Source: Siphonodentalium dalli (Eukaryota > Mollusca > Scaphopoda > Gadilida > Siphonodentaliidae). From it: a stretch of 64,000 bases of DNA. Shown here piece after piece: positions 35,641 to 48,837 of this stretch; the stretch's first letter is position 1; each line of letters starts with the position of its first letter. The translations under genes and the position numbers were made by a program. The notes beneath the pieces are model-generated. The model was not told where the DNA came from and did not search any database. It saw nothing but the letters and a program-made list of their open reading frames with translations. The stretch lies in NCBI GenBank assembly GCA_032622095.1, contig CP136066.1, positions 110,879,319 through 110,943,318 of the forward strand, read 5' to 3'.

Positions 35641-36347
35641 TAATGATTTGAGCAATAACATTCAAAAACTGAGGTAAACTAATTATATATTTGATCTTAA
35701 AATGCTTGAATAGGAAGAATTTCTGGTCACCTCCTTTTCTTAATTCAGACTTATCTTCTGGTAAACAGTCAGGTTTAGACATGACTGTCGCACTTCACAG
35801 TTCAAACATCAGACAATGGTATTGTAATGGTGTGGTAGAGAAAAATTCCACCATTAGTATGAAGGGTATATTCTTTTTTTAAACAAGGTCCATTCTGTAA
35901 ATTTCTACACACTTCATTTGTTCAAATTCAAAATTATATGAAAATGTATGCAATTGCTATCCATGTGAAGCAATGCATGCTTGAAGACTGTACAAAGCAG
36001 GACCCAAGCTAGGGGTTGATGGCAGGGCGAAGTTACTTCTCCCTCTAGAGATTTTAGGGAGACTTTTCAGTCCAAAATAGGGAGAAGTGGGGAGACTTAA
36101 GAAAAACACTTATTAATTTCAAAATATCGATTTACCGTAGATTTCTGACTATAGGTCGCTATTTTTGACCCAGTATTTCCCCTCAAAATGTGCATGCGCC
36201 TTATACAATGCACCATGCCATGGTACTGGTAAGTCAATAGGGGCTAAATTCTGGCCAACAACTGCTGAATTCTGGGCTACAACTTCGGAACACAGGTGTG
36301 TTTTGTACCACAGAGGATATCAACAAATATTTCCACTACCATTTAAG
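35641..36347. other. Intergenic sequence; nothing recognised
   Basis: No supported feature. Confidence 0.4.
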
Positions 36348-37272
36348 AAATGGATGTTGATTTGCTTGCGTTCCATAGAGTATGGATGCAAGTTGGTCTG
36401 ACATATTGTGTGGAACACGACAGCATTCCACACATAATAAAAGGCCGTCAGGCCACAGTGTCCCCCGAAAAAGTTGCTTCATCAGCTTTTCTGAAAAAAA
36501 TAACAAGGACCCTAAATCTGATACTAAATTTCAGAACAAAATGGGTGGATCGTGCCCATATTTGAACTTGATTTGTATTTTGGGCTGATAAACTATCATA
36601 CTAAATTTGATTCAGATGTGATCACACAAACTAAAGTTATCATCCGGAAACCAGAAATTGACAAGATTCTAAGTCGAAAAAGAGCCATAACTCTAGCAAA
36701 AATGGGCGGATTGTACCCATATTCGAACTTGACCTGTATTTCGAGCTGATAAACGCACATTCCAAATTTGGTTCAGATATGATCACACAAACTGAAGTTA
36801 TCATCTGGAAACCAGAAATTTACAGGATTCCAAGTCAAAAAAGGGCCACAACTCTTGCAAAAATGGGCGGAGCAAATCCATATTTGAACTTGACCTGTAT
36901 ATAGGGCTGATAAACTCACATACCAAATTTGGTTCAGATATGATCACACAAACTGAAGTTATCATTCGGAAACCATAAAATTACAAGATTCTAAGTACAA
37001 AAAAAGGGCCATAACTCTCGCAAAAATGGGCAGAGCAAACCAATATTCGAACTTGACATGTATTTTGGTCTGATAAACTCACCTATGAAATTTGCTTTTG
37101 ATCTAATAACCAAAACTAAAGTTATCATCCAGAAACCATTTCCGGACGGACGGACAGACTTACGGACGGACACTGGCTATTTTAATAGTCCCCCGAAATA
37201 ATTTTTTCGGGGGACAAAAATGTCAGACCAACTTGCATCCATACTCTATGGAACGTAACAAAATCAACATCC
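36348..37272. mobile_element. Pearl-type array flanked by a 56-bp inverted repeat
   Basis: 36348-36403 ('aaatggatgttgattt' through 'ggatgcaagttggtctgaca') is the reverse complement of 37217-37272 with about three mismatches. Between them lie four to five core units with 'gccataactct', 'ttcgaacttgac' and 'aaagttatcatccgg', an ACGG tract at about 37142-37170, and a terminal hairpin 'gtcccccgaaa...tttcgggggac' whose sequence also occurs near the start ('gtgtcccccgaaaaag', about 36459). Confidence 0.65.
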
Positions 37273-37864
37273 ATTTATACTTATATTTACACTCAACTGG
37301 CAGATTAAAAGAACATTAAGTGCAAAGTTATTCTGGTGACTTGATGCAAGTTGCATCTACACAAAAATGGATGCAAGTTGGTGTCAGCGCGCGATGTCAT
37401 GTGAAGTAATTTTGACCAACCAACGTCCAGCATTCATGTTCCTCAACACGAATGAATGTGTGAGTGTAAATATTGGAAATTATAATCTGCAGATGCTTGA
37501 ATGTGAAGTAGTTCCATCTAAACCTGGCTATTTTAAAATTCCTTCAACCATCTGGGTAGTAAAAGAAGAATTAAAAATGACATATTTCTTTATAAATAAA
37601 TATCAAAGAAATCACATTTACGAAAATCATTTCACAAAAGTGCATTTAAACTGGTGATATTTTCATTATAATATGGGTAAAACTTTATCAGTCATAAATA
37701 TTTTTATGATTCATAAGATACCATGAATCTCTACTCTGGCTATATGTATGCCCGAAGAGATCATATTCCACCAGTTCAAAACATGGGACCTTTTTTTAAT
37801 TCTGACAGGGAACTCTATTACATTGAAAACATAACTCAGGTGTAAATATATATCTAAGTTAATA
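37273..37864. other. Intergenic sequence 3' of HYPK; open frame of unknown value
   Basis: A 96-codon plus-strand open frame at 37367-37657 has no recognisable domain, no conserved copy and no clear gene context, so it is not called as a gene. Confidence 0.35.
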
Positions 37865-37872
37865 CCTGTTCC

Positions 37873-38702
37873 CAGGGTTCGCGCTGTCGGTAGCCAAATT
37901 AGCCAATGGCCAATATTTTTCGAATTTGGCTAATAAAAATTTCATTTGGCTAATTTTTTTTAACCCCAAATGGAGACGGAAAGCTGAGTCGGAAAGCTAA
38001 CCAAAAAAGCGCGGAATAGATCGACATTTAAGACGAAATTAGGCGACTAAAGTATTTCGTACCACGGAAATATCATTCCATAACAGTGGCGTTGATTGAA
38101 TTGTACAAAGGGAACATTACGCATTGCAACTGCACGTAATCAAACTTCACGAGACAGCAAAAGGTAAGCTCTAACATTTAACCAGCCTAATCGTCAAAAC
38201 GCTTTAGCTGTATACTGGTTATGTAATTTTCTGTTGATTAGGCAGTCTGTAAGATAATTTAGATAAATTACCTAAATTCTTTGTTCCTTACAGACGAGCA
38301 GTTCTTAACTCAATAATTACATAATGTGTCATTAACTGCATCCCGTCTAATAATCTGGCTTCACACCATAAAAGGTTTGAATATAATAGATATTCAAAAG
38401 TTATCACCTTACTATAATAAGCAATAGTTAGCGACTGTCGTGATGTCATCGACATAGAGTTATTACAATTGGTTTAGCGGTTTTGTGTGATTATAATTAT
38501 ATCGAATTTTAGTTTCATGTTTCGATAGCCGTATTCCGTATTAATGTTTTATGAATTAATCTGCCTGTGTGATACCTATGTTCGTATAATATTGTTTTTT
38601 AATTGTGAACCGCCCAGAAAATGAGGATTTAATTTGGCCAAAGTTTTTTTTAATTTGGCTAAACTTTTGGCCATAAGATTTTTCGGTCCAGCGCGAACAC
38701 TG
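37873..38702. mobile_element. hAT-like non-autonomous element, CAGGGTTCGCGCTG termini
   Basis: CAGGGTTCGCGCTG and CAGCGCGAACACTG are inverted ends, flanked by the perfect 8-bp duplication CCTGTTCC (37865-37872 and 38703-38710). Subterminal regions repeat 'aatttggctaa' and 'ttggccaa'. 830 bp, no transposase. It lies about 560 bp past the HYPK stop codon on the minus strand. Confidence 0.9.
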
Positions 38703-38710
38703 CCTGTTCC

Positions 38711-39265
38711 TTAATAAATGTATTTCACAGCTGCTAAAGGTCCGAACTCAAAATTGCATGATTTAGGTGACTTTTGTGAGCAATTTTACTTTGTGTCACT
38801 TACAATCATAAGGTTACACCCAGGTAATCAATTCTTGTTTATAATGAAATTGGGCCACAAAAGTTGCCTAAATCATGTAATCTCGAGTTGGGACCGACAC
38901 CTTCTGGGAAATACATAATTAAATAAAACAGGTATTAACTAAGAAATACATTGCCTGCATTCTTTTTTCAACAATATAAAGTTCGATGTCAGAATATCAA
39001 AAAGTTCCCAGGTTTGGAACTGGAGCAACATGATCATTACGTAATGGGCATAGCCAGAGTAGATATTCATGACATGAACTAATAAATGCCAGGTCTTGTC
39101 AAGCTGACTTTATCATGTGTCTCACAACATGCTTTTTTTCAAGACTTCTTTAGGCACGATTTATCTGCTGTGATGGTGTCCTTTGCAGCAAAACTCAAAT
39201 AAAGCATATCCCTATTATTTGACGGCTAGGATGCTGATTGAGGACCAATAGATAGTCACAAGCAA
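38711..39265. other. HYPK 3' flank, probably including the 3' UTR
   Basis: Directly downstream of the HYPK stop on the minus strand. No minus-strand AATAAA was spotted, so the transcript end is unplaced. Nothing else recognised. Confidence 0.4.
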
Positions 39266-39361
39266 TTAGTTTGTTAGTTCGATCAGGGCTTCAACAACAT
39301 TTCCTTTATGTTCCCGTAACTTCCTCTCAGCCAACTGTTTTGATATTTCAATTTCTTGGAC
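39266..39361 (-). CDS. HYPK: HYPK coding exon 3 (C-terminal, UBA-like domain)
   Basis: Terminal coding exon of 31 codons plus TAA. It encodes VQEIEISKQLAERKLREHKG followed by NVVEALIELTN and stop, matching the conserved C-terminal UBA-like helix bundle of HYPK (EMEISRAAAERSLREHMGN and VVEALIALTN in vertebrates, from memory), the part that docks on NAA15. On the minus strand it is preceded by an acceptor ending TATTTTAG. Intron 2 (39362-49608, about 10.2 kb) is filled with repeats. The exon is only 96 bp, so it would not be found as a long open frame on its own. No second copy of it exists in the window; the exon 3 belonging to copy 1 would lie left of position 1. The 3' UTR end and polyadenylation site were not located. 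Confidence 0.92.
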   Translation of the reverse strand, partial: VQEIEISKQLAERKLREHKGNVVEALIELTN

Positions 39362-39574
39362 CTAAAATAATAGATGTTAGCGATATAAACATCGCTGAAT
39401 ATAAAAATTCAGAAACAAACAATATACTGATATGGTGGATATTTTTATCGTCACAATAAATGTTAATGAATGGTCAAGTACAGCAAAATGTCTTCAAAGA
39501 TACTTCTAAATATATATCTAGAACTGTCATTGGAGGAAAGGGCCACTTTCAAAGTATGAGATGGAAAAAATTAA

Positions 39575-40636
39575 CCCTTTGAACCCTTAACACCGATATT
39601 TAGGTGCAAACGAACTGTGTCTATATCCTGTAACACTGATATTTCAGTGCAGCAATGACATGAGTCAATAGCAAATTTGTATACAGTATAAACGGCATCA
39701 GACCCACTGATTTATATTTAAATGGCACCCGGATATGTCAGCATTGCCCATGGTGTGGTTGATGGCTAGTATCGGGTAGAAATATATGCGCATATCATAT
39801 AATCTACAAAGAACATACGATATTTTAAGCGAACTGTGGCGCTTTATTTACGGCATATAGTGTCATGTTCCACATGTTTGTAGAACAGACATAATTTAGA
39901 CAAACAGTTTCAGTTTATATATTACCTCGCATATATTAATCAGGGTTCTGCCACATATGCGGAAGGGTCTATCGCATATTGAGTTGATTTATTCGCACAT
40001 GCGCAGAGCAGCGGATTGAGAAATAAACGTATTGAAGCATCCTTATGCACAACAAACCCACTAATATATATTTAGATGGCTCCATATACATGTGTGCGGT
40101 GGCCAGGGCGTGTATGTGGAATGGTTACCCACTAGTATCCGTATCGGTTGGAATATATGCGCATAGGCTAAATTTCATAAAAACATGCGTTTTTAAGGTG
40201 AAAATACCAGTGAATGGTTAGTGCAATTGTGTCTTCGATCATTTGTGGTATTTGCTTAGCAACCATTGCTATCCTTAAATAAGACATTTGGTTCACTCTT
40301 CTGGTCAGGTATAGCTCATATTTCACATCATGGTATTACCTGCATTGAAAACCAAGCACTGGCCTTGCATTGTGACGCTATATAAGCTATAATTGCATTT
40401 TCCAGTCAATTTTGAGTAGTTGCCTAGCAACTGTTACAAAGGAGTTGCCGCATGACAAATTCTCCCGATCTTATAATGATCAGTGATCAGGGGGAAAAAC
40501 CTGTAAAGTATCAGACCGTGTGACAATTTAAACATAACCAACATCATGCGACAAGATATATCTAATTTAAGGGAAAATACCATGGGGAGCCAAGGTTCAG
40601 GGTGTCGATTGCTGTGGGGTGTCAAGGTTCAAAGGG
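39575..40636. mobile_element. piggyBac-like element, ccctttgaacc termini
   Basis: CCCTTTGAACCCTTAACACC at the left pairs with ggtgtcaaggttcaaaggg at the right. The left flank is TTAA (39571-39574) and the right flank TAAA (40637-40640), probably a mutated TTAA. 1062 bp without a transposase frame. It lies in HYPK intron 2, about 210 bp from exon 3. Confidence 0.65.
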
Positions 40637-40649
40637 TAAATATATTGAA

Positions 40650-40785
40650 GATCTCTAATGAGTCGCAATTCTATACAAAATTTATTAACATAGTGCAGAT
40701 TCGAGTCGAGCTTTAGCGAGGCTCGATTCAAATTTAGTGAACGAGGTTAATAAATTTTGTATAGAATTGCGACTAATTTGAGATC
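40650..40785. repeat. 136-bp hairpin with 40-bp arms
   Basis: 'gatctctaatgagtcgcaat' continuing into 'tctatacaaaatttattaac' is complementary to the right arm ending 'gactaatttgagatc'. The loop contains 'cgagtcgagctttagcgagg', itself partly palindromic. Probably a small MITE; no target duplication assigned. Confidence 0.75.
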
Positions 40786-42117
40786 CTTTTTATCACATAA
40801 TAACATTTTAGCAAGGAAAAACAATCTCGAAACGGCTGGGGTTAAACAAAAATTTAAACATTGATTTCCGTATCACAACCAAAGAGGAAGTAAAGAAACC
40901 TTCATGAAAAAATATCGTTCCATTTTAAATGTGTCTTTATGTGTTGACAAAATTGTTCAACCACCCTTATCACCTATGTTTATCTCACAGTCAACACTAA
41001 ATAACACAACACAAATTGAATATCATAATTATATTCTAATTAACATAATAATAACATTGATCAATATCATTGCGCTAAGATATTATGTCACTGTACGTGG
41101 CGATAATACATGCGTGTCTTACTAAAAAATATGAGGCCAGGTTTAATGGCTAATTATGTGATAAAAAAAGATTTCGATAAAACTCCCAATACACATGTAT
41201 AATCCAAAGTAAAAACAATTAGTAACCTCCTGTCATATTATCAAAGTCTGGATAACAGTAATGTGACATCATATTACATCATGTAATCAACAACCTACTT
41301 GGAAAATTGGTTGTTAAGTGAGGGCTGCAAGATATGGGCTTTCATGATGAAGAATTGGCAATCGTCACTGTGAATTAATTCAGCCTTCATTACAGGAATT
41401 AAGCTGCCCTTCACCCTCATGGCAACTTTGTACTGATTACTGCAATTAGGAAAGCTAAGTTGATATTAAGTATATCTCATTATAAATGAATTCATATGTC
41501 TCTAGATTGATTTAGAAACAAAAATTCATGTACCTTATAGTTGTTAGTTACATACGATATGCAGTGTTTGCAATGCTGCTTGCCAAATGCAAAAATAATT
41601 CACATTTGACAAAAATTAGTTTCATTTGCCAAAAGTTTTCGCAAGCCACTCATGATTTCCACAAGAAAGTGGAAACTATCTATTTAGAAATTGGTTGCTT
41701 AAACTGTCTAGGTCACGAATGCCCTATACCAGTTTTCTAGTACCAGTAGTGGTTAGCTTTATACAGGTTTGCGTAAGTAAGCAGTTCTATCAACAGTTTG
41801 AAAATCTGAGACGTATGGCCATTCTGTATGATGGTGATACTACTAAAATGAATCCCCTTTCTTTAGGGGTGTCTGTAAGATGATGTAGACCTTATTGTGG
41901 CGGGTGCTTGTTTTTTTTTTTTTTATGATAATCCACTGATAGGACATAAAATTATTGAAAATTTCTGCTGCTGTCGGGATTGATTCATTGTTGGCATATC
42001 TGAAGATGCATGCACGCGCATTGCATCTCGATCACATGAATACATGATGTGGATGTAAGTGCCTAAAACATTGCAATTTTAGTGCTCAACTGTAAGAATA
42101 AATTTTCCATAACCCAT
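40786..42117. other. HYPK intron 2 sequence; nothing recognised
   Basis: No supported feature; short open frames at 41528-41883 show no domain. Confidence 0.4.
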
Positions 42118-45100
42118 TTAGTCCGGGAGCTAATAGGGGTACCCTTGCACCCCCCCCTGGGACTTAACTTCACCCCACTCATTTTGTTCCTTATTATGTT
42201 CTTCAACTTTTAAGCAATGTTAACAAGAAAAAAAAGTGGCCGTGTAGACTCCAGACAAAATGGCGTCCATCATGGCCGCCGTTTTTCAGCCCGGACCCTA
42301 AGTCAGTTTATGCAAATTATAGCGGGAAAATCTTGTAAAATGTATACAAATGTATATATTTTCGTGAAGCTGAGACATAATTACACATTTTTGAGCCAAA
42401 ATTTAAACTCACCATCCAAGATGGCCGCCAAAATGGCCACCGGAAGTTGAAAATATAACATTTTTTCACAAATGTCTTCTAGATCAATTCATGCTGTTTG
42501 GAACTGGTTGAGTAATGCAACTTTATTTTGTGTTTTGTATATTAACTGATCATTGGAGCAACGAAATATGCAATTATTGGGGTTCTAACCCCTTCCGATC
42601 CCTCAAAAATTCGATTTTACAGAATGCGGTATAAAATTTCACAAAAAATCACAATTGGGATTCTAGTCATATTTCAACAAGAAATGAACAGAACTTTATA
42701 ATGTGAGTGAGGCATATCATTAACTATTAATATTCCAAATCACTGGAAACAAAATTCTTACTTTGGCTCAAAATGGCTGCCAATATGGCCGCCAAAATAT
42801 GGAAAATGGTAAATATTACACCAGCGTGTCCTGCAATCGCTTACAAGTTGTGGTTGATGTATAAAATTGGCTATTCTGCATTCTATACATTGAATACTAA
42901 CATGTCTGATGCACCATGGTTAATTGTTACTATTGTCACCCCTGACATCGTCAAAAATATTGGACTTTTCTCTCAAAAACTTGACATAGATATGGGCAAA
43001 AATTCACTTTTCAGGTTTGGACCATTTTTTCAGGTAAAATATAACTATCTTTGGATTGAAAGGTGTTTATTGTTTTGGTCTATTTTAAATGTATCACACT
43101 ACAGTGTTTATAGACTGAATTGCTCAAGATGGCTTCCAAAATGGCAACCAAATTTGTAGAATGTTAATTTTTTACATATATCCCGAACATTCTCTGCATT
43201 ATCCGAAAATGTAGCATATTGTGACTCACTTGGTTATTATACATGTTATTTAATTAACTGACAACTACATGTTCTATTCTGGTTGTCTCAGTTCCTTTTG
43301 GAGCATGACAAATTCATTTTAAAGTATGCAATTTTGCTGAGAACCTCTTTTGTAATTTTGGCCACATTTATTGAAAGGAAATGGGCAGAACTTTGATACA
43401 GAACTGATATGGATCATAATCTTTGGCTATTCTGGTCCATTATGATAAAAAAAAATGTCAACATGATACAGTGTGGATGCCAAGATCATAGCCAGGGAGT
43501 TACTCTATGATCATATGAGAGGTGAATAGGTATACAGGGAGTTATTGTATGTCATGACTGATGTGAGTAGGTATACAATGAGTGACTATATGTTATTAGT
43601 GGGTTGTCCATGGTAAGATGCATCTAGGTATACAGGGAGAGGTCATGGTCAGGTGTGAGGTCAATCGGTATGCATGGAGTGACTCTATGGTGTATGATTG
43701 TGTATATTCAGTACGGGTGCAACCGGTGTACCTGTATGGTCATTGGTGTGGTGTATGGATATAGCTACATGGTCATCTATGTGTTGATTATGTATATATG
43801 GAGTGACTGTAAGGTCCTGGGAGGTATGTGCATGTGTTGTCTGTATGATCATGGATGGGGTGTGTGGATAAATAGGGAGTGGTTTTATGGTTACGGGTAA
43901 TGTGTACAGGTATACATTGAATAACTGTACGGTCATGATTGAATATGAATACCTGGAGTAAGCTGGGTGGACATTATCGAGGGTGTGGTTATATAGGGAG
44001 TGTCCGTGTGGTAATGGTGGGATGTATATTTATATATCTCGTGGATGTATTATCATTTGTGGGTGTATAAGGCTTAGCTGTATTATCATGGATGGCGTGT
44101 ATGATTATGCAGTGAATTACTGAATTGTCATGTGTGAGGTGTATATGCAAGTATGGAGTGTTTGAGTGGTCGTGTGTGCGTTTTTTTGGTATATCTGGAA
44201 GGGCTGAATGGCCATTAGTGAGGTTTACATGTATACCTGGAGTAAATCTATAGTCTAGGGTGAGCTGCATATGTATATCGAGTGGTTATATGACTATGTG
44301 TGTCAAATAGGTATACAAGTAGTGACTGCATGGTTAATAGTGAGATGAGAACATGTAGGTATACAAGACAGTAGTGACTGTATGGTCACAAATGTAATGA
44401 ACATCTATACAGGGGGTGACTAAATGGTCATGTGTCAGGCGTATGAGTATACCTGGTGCTCCTGTTTGGTGACTCGTGGCGGTATGGTCATGTGTAGGTT
44501 ATACCAGTATAACACGTGTTGCTTTATTGTCATGGGCGAGGGATATGTGTATATAGCGAGTGGCTATATGGCCATGGATGAGGTGCACATGCATACATGG
44601 AGTGACTATAGTGACATGGATGGGGTGTATTAGTATATCTTGAGTGGCTATTCGGCTATGGTGTGACAAATAGGGATACAAGGAGTGACATGGCCAATGT
44701 TGAGGTGAATATGTATACAAGGATTGACCATGATCATGTATGAATGTTTTGAATAGGTACACACGTGGTGACTATATGGCCATAGGTCAGATGAAGGAGT
44801 ATACCAGGTGACATGGGTGAGGGTATGAGTATGAAGCGAGTGGCTATATGGCCATTGGTGAGGTGCATATGTATACCGGAATGACTTTATGGCCATTGTT
44901 GTGGTGTTGATGTAGATATTGATTGTCTATTTGACCATGCGTTTGGAGAATAGGTATACAGGGGGTGACCTTATGGCCAATGGTGAGATGAATGGGTATA
45001 CAGGGAGTGACTATATGGTTATGGGTCATGTTTAGGAGTATACCCGGTGTGCCTGCATTGTGACGCATGGCTGTATGGTCATCCGTGGTCATGGATCAGG

Positions 45101-46966
45101 TGTACATGTATACAGTGGGTCACTATATTGTTATGTTTGTGGTGTTTATGTATATATGTAATGACTGTGTGCTAATGGGTGGCTATCGCTTTCCACGCTT
45201 AACACCCCCATCTACATAAACATCATCAAGATGGAGAACTCTCTGACATGACCTGTTTATTGATTAACATACCCTTGAGTTATTGTAGAAAGCGATAGCC
45301 ACCCAAGATACAACCCACCAATTACCACCAAGATATAACCCACCCATTACCCAAGTCACTCCATATGTACATAAACACCACACAAATGACAACATAGTAA
45401 CCCACTTTATACACGTACACCTGATCATGCAGCCATACTTGGTTATACCCGTACATACCACAAATGACGATACAGCCACGAGTCACCATGCATGAACACC
45501 AGGTATACACCCGACGCATGACAAAAAGTCACTCTATGTATACATATTCACTACATTCACGAGCATACAGTCACTCATTGTATACATTTTCACCTCACCA
45601 TGGACCATACAGCCGCTACATGTATACCTATTCGCCATACACATGACCATAGAGTCAATCCAGGTAAACATATTAATCTCAGTTCCGTCTCAAAGTTCTG
45701 CTCATTTCCTTTCAATAATATGGCCAGAATCACAAAAGAGGTTCTCCGCAAAATTCCATACTGCAACTTTAAAATTAATTTGTCATGCCCCATACGGAAC
45801 TGGAACAAATATAATAGAACGTATTTGTCAGTTAATTAACTAATACGTAAAATAACCAAGTGAGTCACAATTTGCTATCTTTTTCGGATAACGCAGAGAA
45901 TAATGTTCGGGATATGTTAACTTTTTACAAATTTGGTTGCCATTTTGGAAGCCATCTTGAGCATTTCAGTCTTTAAACATCACAGTGTGACACACTTAAG
46001 ATAGACCAAAACAATAAACACCTTTGATACCAAAGATAGTTGCAGTTTACTTGAACAAATGGTCGAACCCTGAAAAGTGAATTTTTGCCAATATTTTTGT
46101 CATGTTTGTGAGAGAAAAATCCCATATATCTGGTGATGTCAGTGGTGACAATAGTAAAAATGATCTATGGTGCATTAGACATGTTAGTATGCAATGTATA
46201 GAATACAGATTAGCCAATTGTATACATCAACCACAACTTGTAAGCGATTGCGGGACACGCTGGTGTAATATTTACCATTTTCCATATTTTGGCGGCCATA
46301 TTGGCAGCCATTTTGAGCCAAAGTAAGAATTTTGGACCCAGTGCTTTGGAACATTAATAGTTAATGATATGCCTCACTTACATTACAAAGTTCTGTTCAT
46401 TTCTTGTTGAAATATGACTAGAATCCCAATTGTGATTTTTTGTGAAATTTTATACCGCATTCTGTAAAATCGAATTTTTGAGGGATCGGAAGGGGTTAGG
46501 ACCCCAATAATTGCATATTTCGTTGCTCCAATGATCAGTTAATATACAAAACACAAAATAAAGTTGCATTACTCAACCAGTTCCAAACAGCATGAATTGA
46601 TATAGAAGATATTTGTGAAAAAAAATTATATTTTCAACTTCCGGTGGCCATTTTGGCGGCCATCTTGGATGGTGAGTTTCAATTTGGCTCAAAAATGTGT
46701 CATTATGTCTCAGCTTCACGAAAATATATACATTTGTATACATTTTACAAGATTTTCCCTCTAAAATTTGCATAAAACTGACTTAGGGTCTGGGCTGAAA
46801 AACGGCGGCCATGATGGACGCCATCTTGTCTGGAGTCTACATGGCCACTTTTTTTTCTTGTTAACATTGCTTAAAAGTTGAAGGACATAATAAGGAACAA
46901 AATGAGTGGGGTGAAGTTAAGTCCCAGGGGGGGTGCAAGGGTACCCCTATTAGCTCCCGGACTAAT
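42118..46966. mobile_element. Giant inverted-repeat (foldback) element
   Basis: Left arm 42118 to about 43415 and right arm about 45670 to 46966 are inverted copies of each other, with some substitutions and indels. Both start 'tagtccgggagctaataggg' at the outer edge and include CCAAGATGGCCGCC-type motifs. The spacer is a minisatellite (next entry) that also changes orientation. No coding frame is convincing. The end of the right arm is repeated at 1-112, so copy 1 probably has the same element beyond the window. No target duplication could be assigned. Confidence 0.8.
43485..45665. repeat. Two-orientation minisatellite inside the giant foldback element
   Basis: From about 43485 to 45180 many degenerate units of roughly 55-60 bp carry 'gtatacagggagtgactata' followed by 'tggtcatgggtgaggtg'. 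From about 45300 to 45665 the same unit runs in the opposite direction ('catgaccatacagtcactc'). The switch lies at 45178-45305, where gggtggctatcgctttc and gaaagcgatagccaccc form an inverted pair around unrelated sequence. Long open frames across it are repeat artefacts. Confidence 0.8.
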
Positions 46967-47290
46967 TCATTTTGGCTGGATATCATTTAGCAACTTTGGA
47001 ATTTTGGAAAATAGTTATTTTAATTTGGCAATAGTAAGTTTTGGACATGCCGGACACTGATGATAAGTGAGTAGTAAAGTAAGGAGCACATAAACTGGGT
47101 GCATTGCATCAGACACTTATGATGTGATGTGTAGAAGAGAAAAATTGCAATGCATCAGAATTAGGATGAACAAGAGATGTACTGTCGTCCGGTGAATACC
47201 ACCATGTGGGATACCGCCTAGTGTGGGCATACCTATAGCCTATGACTGAGTTACTCAGGCAGACGTACCAAAAAATCAGCATTTTCAGAT

Positions 47291-47992
47291 AAAACGAGAG
47301 GCCGATCACGATCGGCAGATGTTAACCCATTCCTTAGCGATAGTAAACTACTCTGATCGGAATTATAAATGAGAGTTTTGATGTTGAATTATAGAGTATA
47401 CTGTTAGGTACTATTATAGACAATGCACATAACACAAATTACTGGAATTTATGTGTCACTCACATTTTAATGATTTATATAAGAGAATGCACTGGAACAG
47501 GATCTGTAATGCTGAACCACCACAGCCTTGGGTTAAATGTGAAAAGGTGACCTGGACATGCAATACTTGATCAAGAGATTCCAATATAATGATAATGTAT
47601 CAAATTCTACACACAAAAGCAATGAAGATAAACACCTCACTGCTAACCGATTAATATATGTTATACAACAGAGCTGTCAATAAATCACAGGCTTATGTTA
47701 AATAGGGCAAGGAATTCAAACAAAATTTATTTTTTTAAAGAGTGAATTTTTTTTATTTTCGAAAAAGAGCCATAAATCAGTTAAAAATTGTCTGATCAAA
47801 CACATATTCGAACTCGATCTGTCTTTTATGCTGAGAAATTCATATACAAAATTTGGTTCCGATCAGATAAAAAATGTTTGCGTTATCGCACCATGCGTAT
47901 AGTGTCTACAGACAAACAGATGGATGGACTAATGACAGTTGGTCAATCCGGATGTTGACACTTCCATACTATGATATGGGTAAACATAAAAA
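47291..47992 (+). mobile_element. Element family A, copy within duplication copy 2
   Basis: Near-identical counterpart of 444-1145, with the same palindromic start, single core unit and hairpin end. It lies in HYPK intron 2. Confidence 0.6.
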
Positions 47993-48327
47993 TTAGTCTT
48001 TTGTGGGTATTAAATATAAATTTTCCCATCTCCACCAGCATGGGCATGCATTTGATTTTTTTGTCTGTGAAACACTGGACAAACATGACAAAATATACCT
48101 TCTCATAAACCCAGAGTAAGAGTGCAAATTAATTAGATAGAGCTACAGCCTGTAAGCCAGCCCTCAAAAACATATATCTGGTTACCCCTCACACTAATGT
48201 CTAAAAATAACTCTAATTATCAATAACTCAGATTTACTGTTTGTCTCTTACAGAGCTAAATTGATACTGCTGGTAATCAATTAGTTGTTGACTGCTATGG
48301 TTATCTGTTCAATTCTTAGTTGAAAAA

Positions 48328-48837
48328 GGGCCATAACTCTGGTATAAAATGTTGGATCTAACCCATATTCAATCTCGATTTGTATTTTGAGTTGAGAAAC
48401 TCGCATACCAAATTTGGTTCTTATCAGTTGAAAATTGGTTGATTTATCAAAATATGTAGAAATTCTATGTCAATGGGCCATAACTCCATTAAAAAATATC
48501 GGATCAAACCCATATTCAAACTCTATCTGTATTTTAGTCCTAGAAACTTGCATACCAAATTTGATTCTGATCAGATAAATTTTTTTGAGTTATGGTAGCA
48601 TGCATGAATTCCAAGTCGAAAAAGGGCCATAACTCCGTAAAAAAAAAACTCGGATCGAACCCATATTCGAACTCGATCTGTATTTGGTGCTGAGAAATTC
48701 ATATACAAAATTTGGTTCCGATCAGATAGAAAATATTTCAGTTAACGCACCATGCGTAAAGTGTCTACAGACAGACAGATAGACGGACGGACGGACTAAC
48801 TAACGACGAGTGGTCAATCCGGACAACGACACAAAAA
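48328..48837 (+). repeat. Pearl-type array in copy 2, hairpin deleted
   Basis: Same three core units as 1481-2029, but the gacg tract is shorter and the sequence passes directly from 'ggacaacgacac' to 'aaaaaggtgaataac', skipping about 30 bases that form the terminal hairpin in copy 1. Confidence 0.75.

Noticed and set aside
37367-37657. 96-codon plus-strand open frame downstream of HYPK
   Set aside because: No domain, starts inside repeat-related 'ggatgcaagttgg' sequence, and no regulatory or splice evidence.
43655-45479. Several overlapping open frames on both strands within the minisatellite
   Set aside because: Tandem degenerate units give low-stop frames by composition; no splice context, start or domain.
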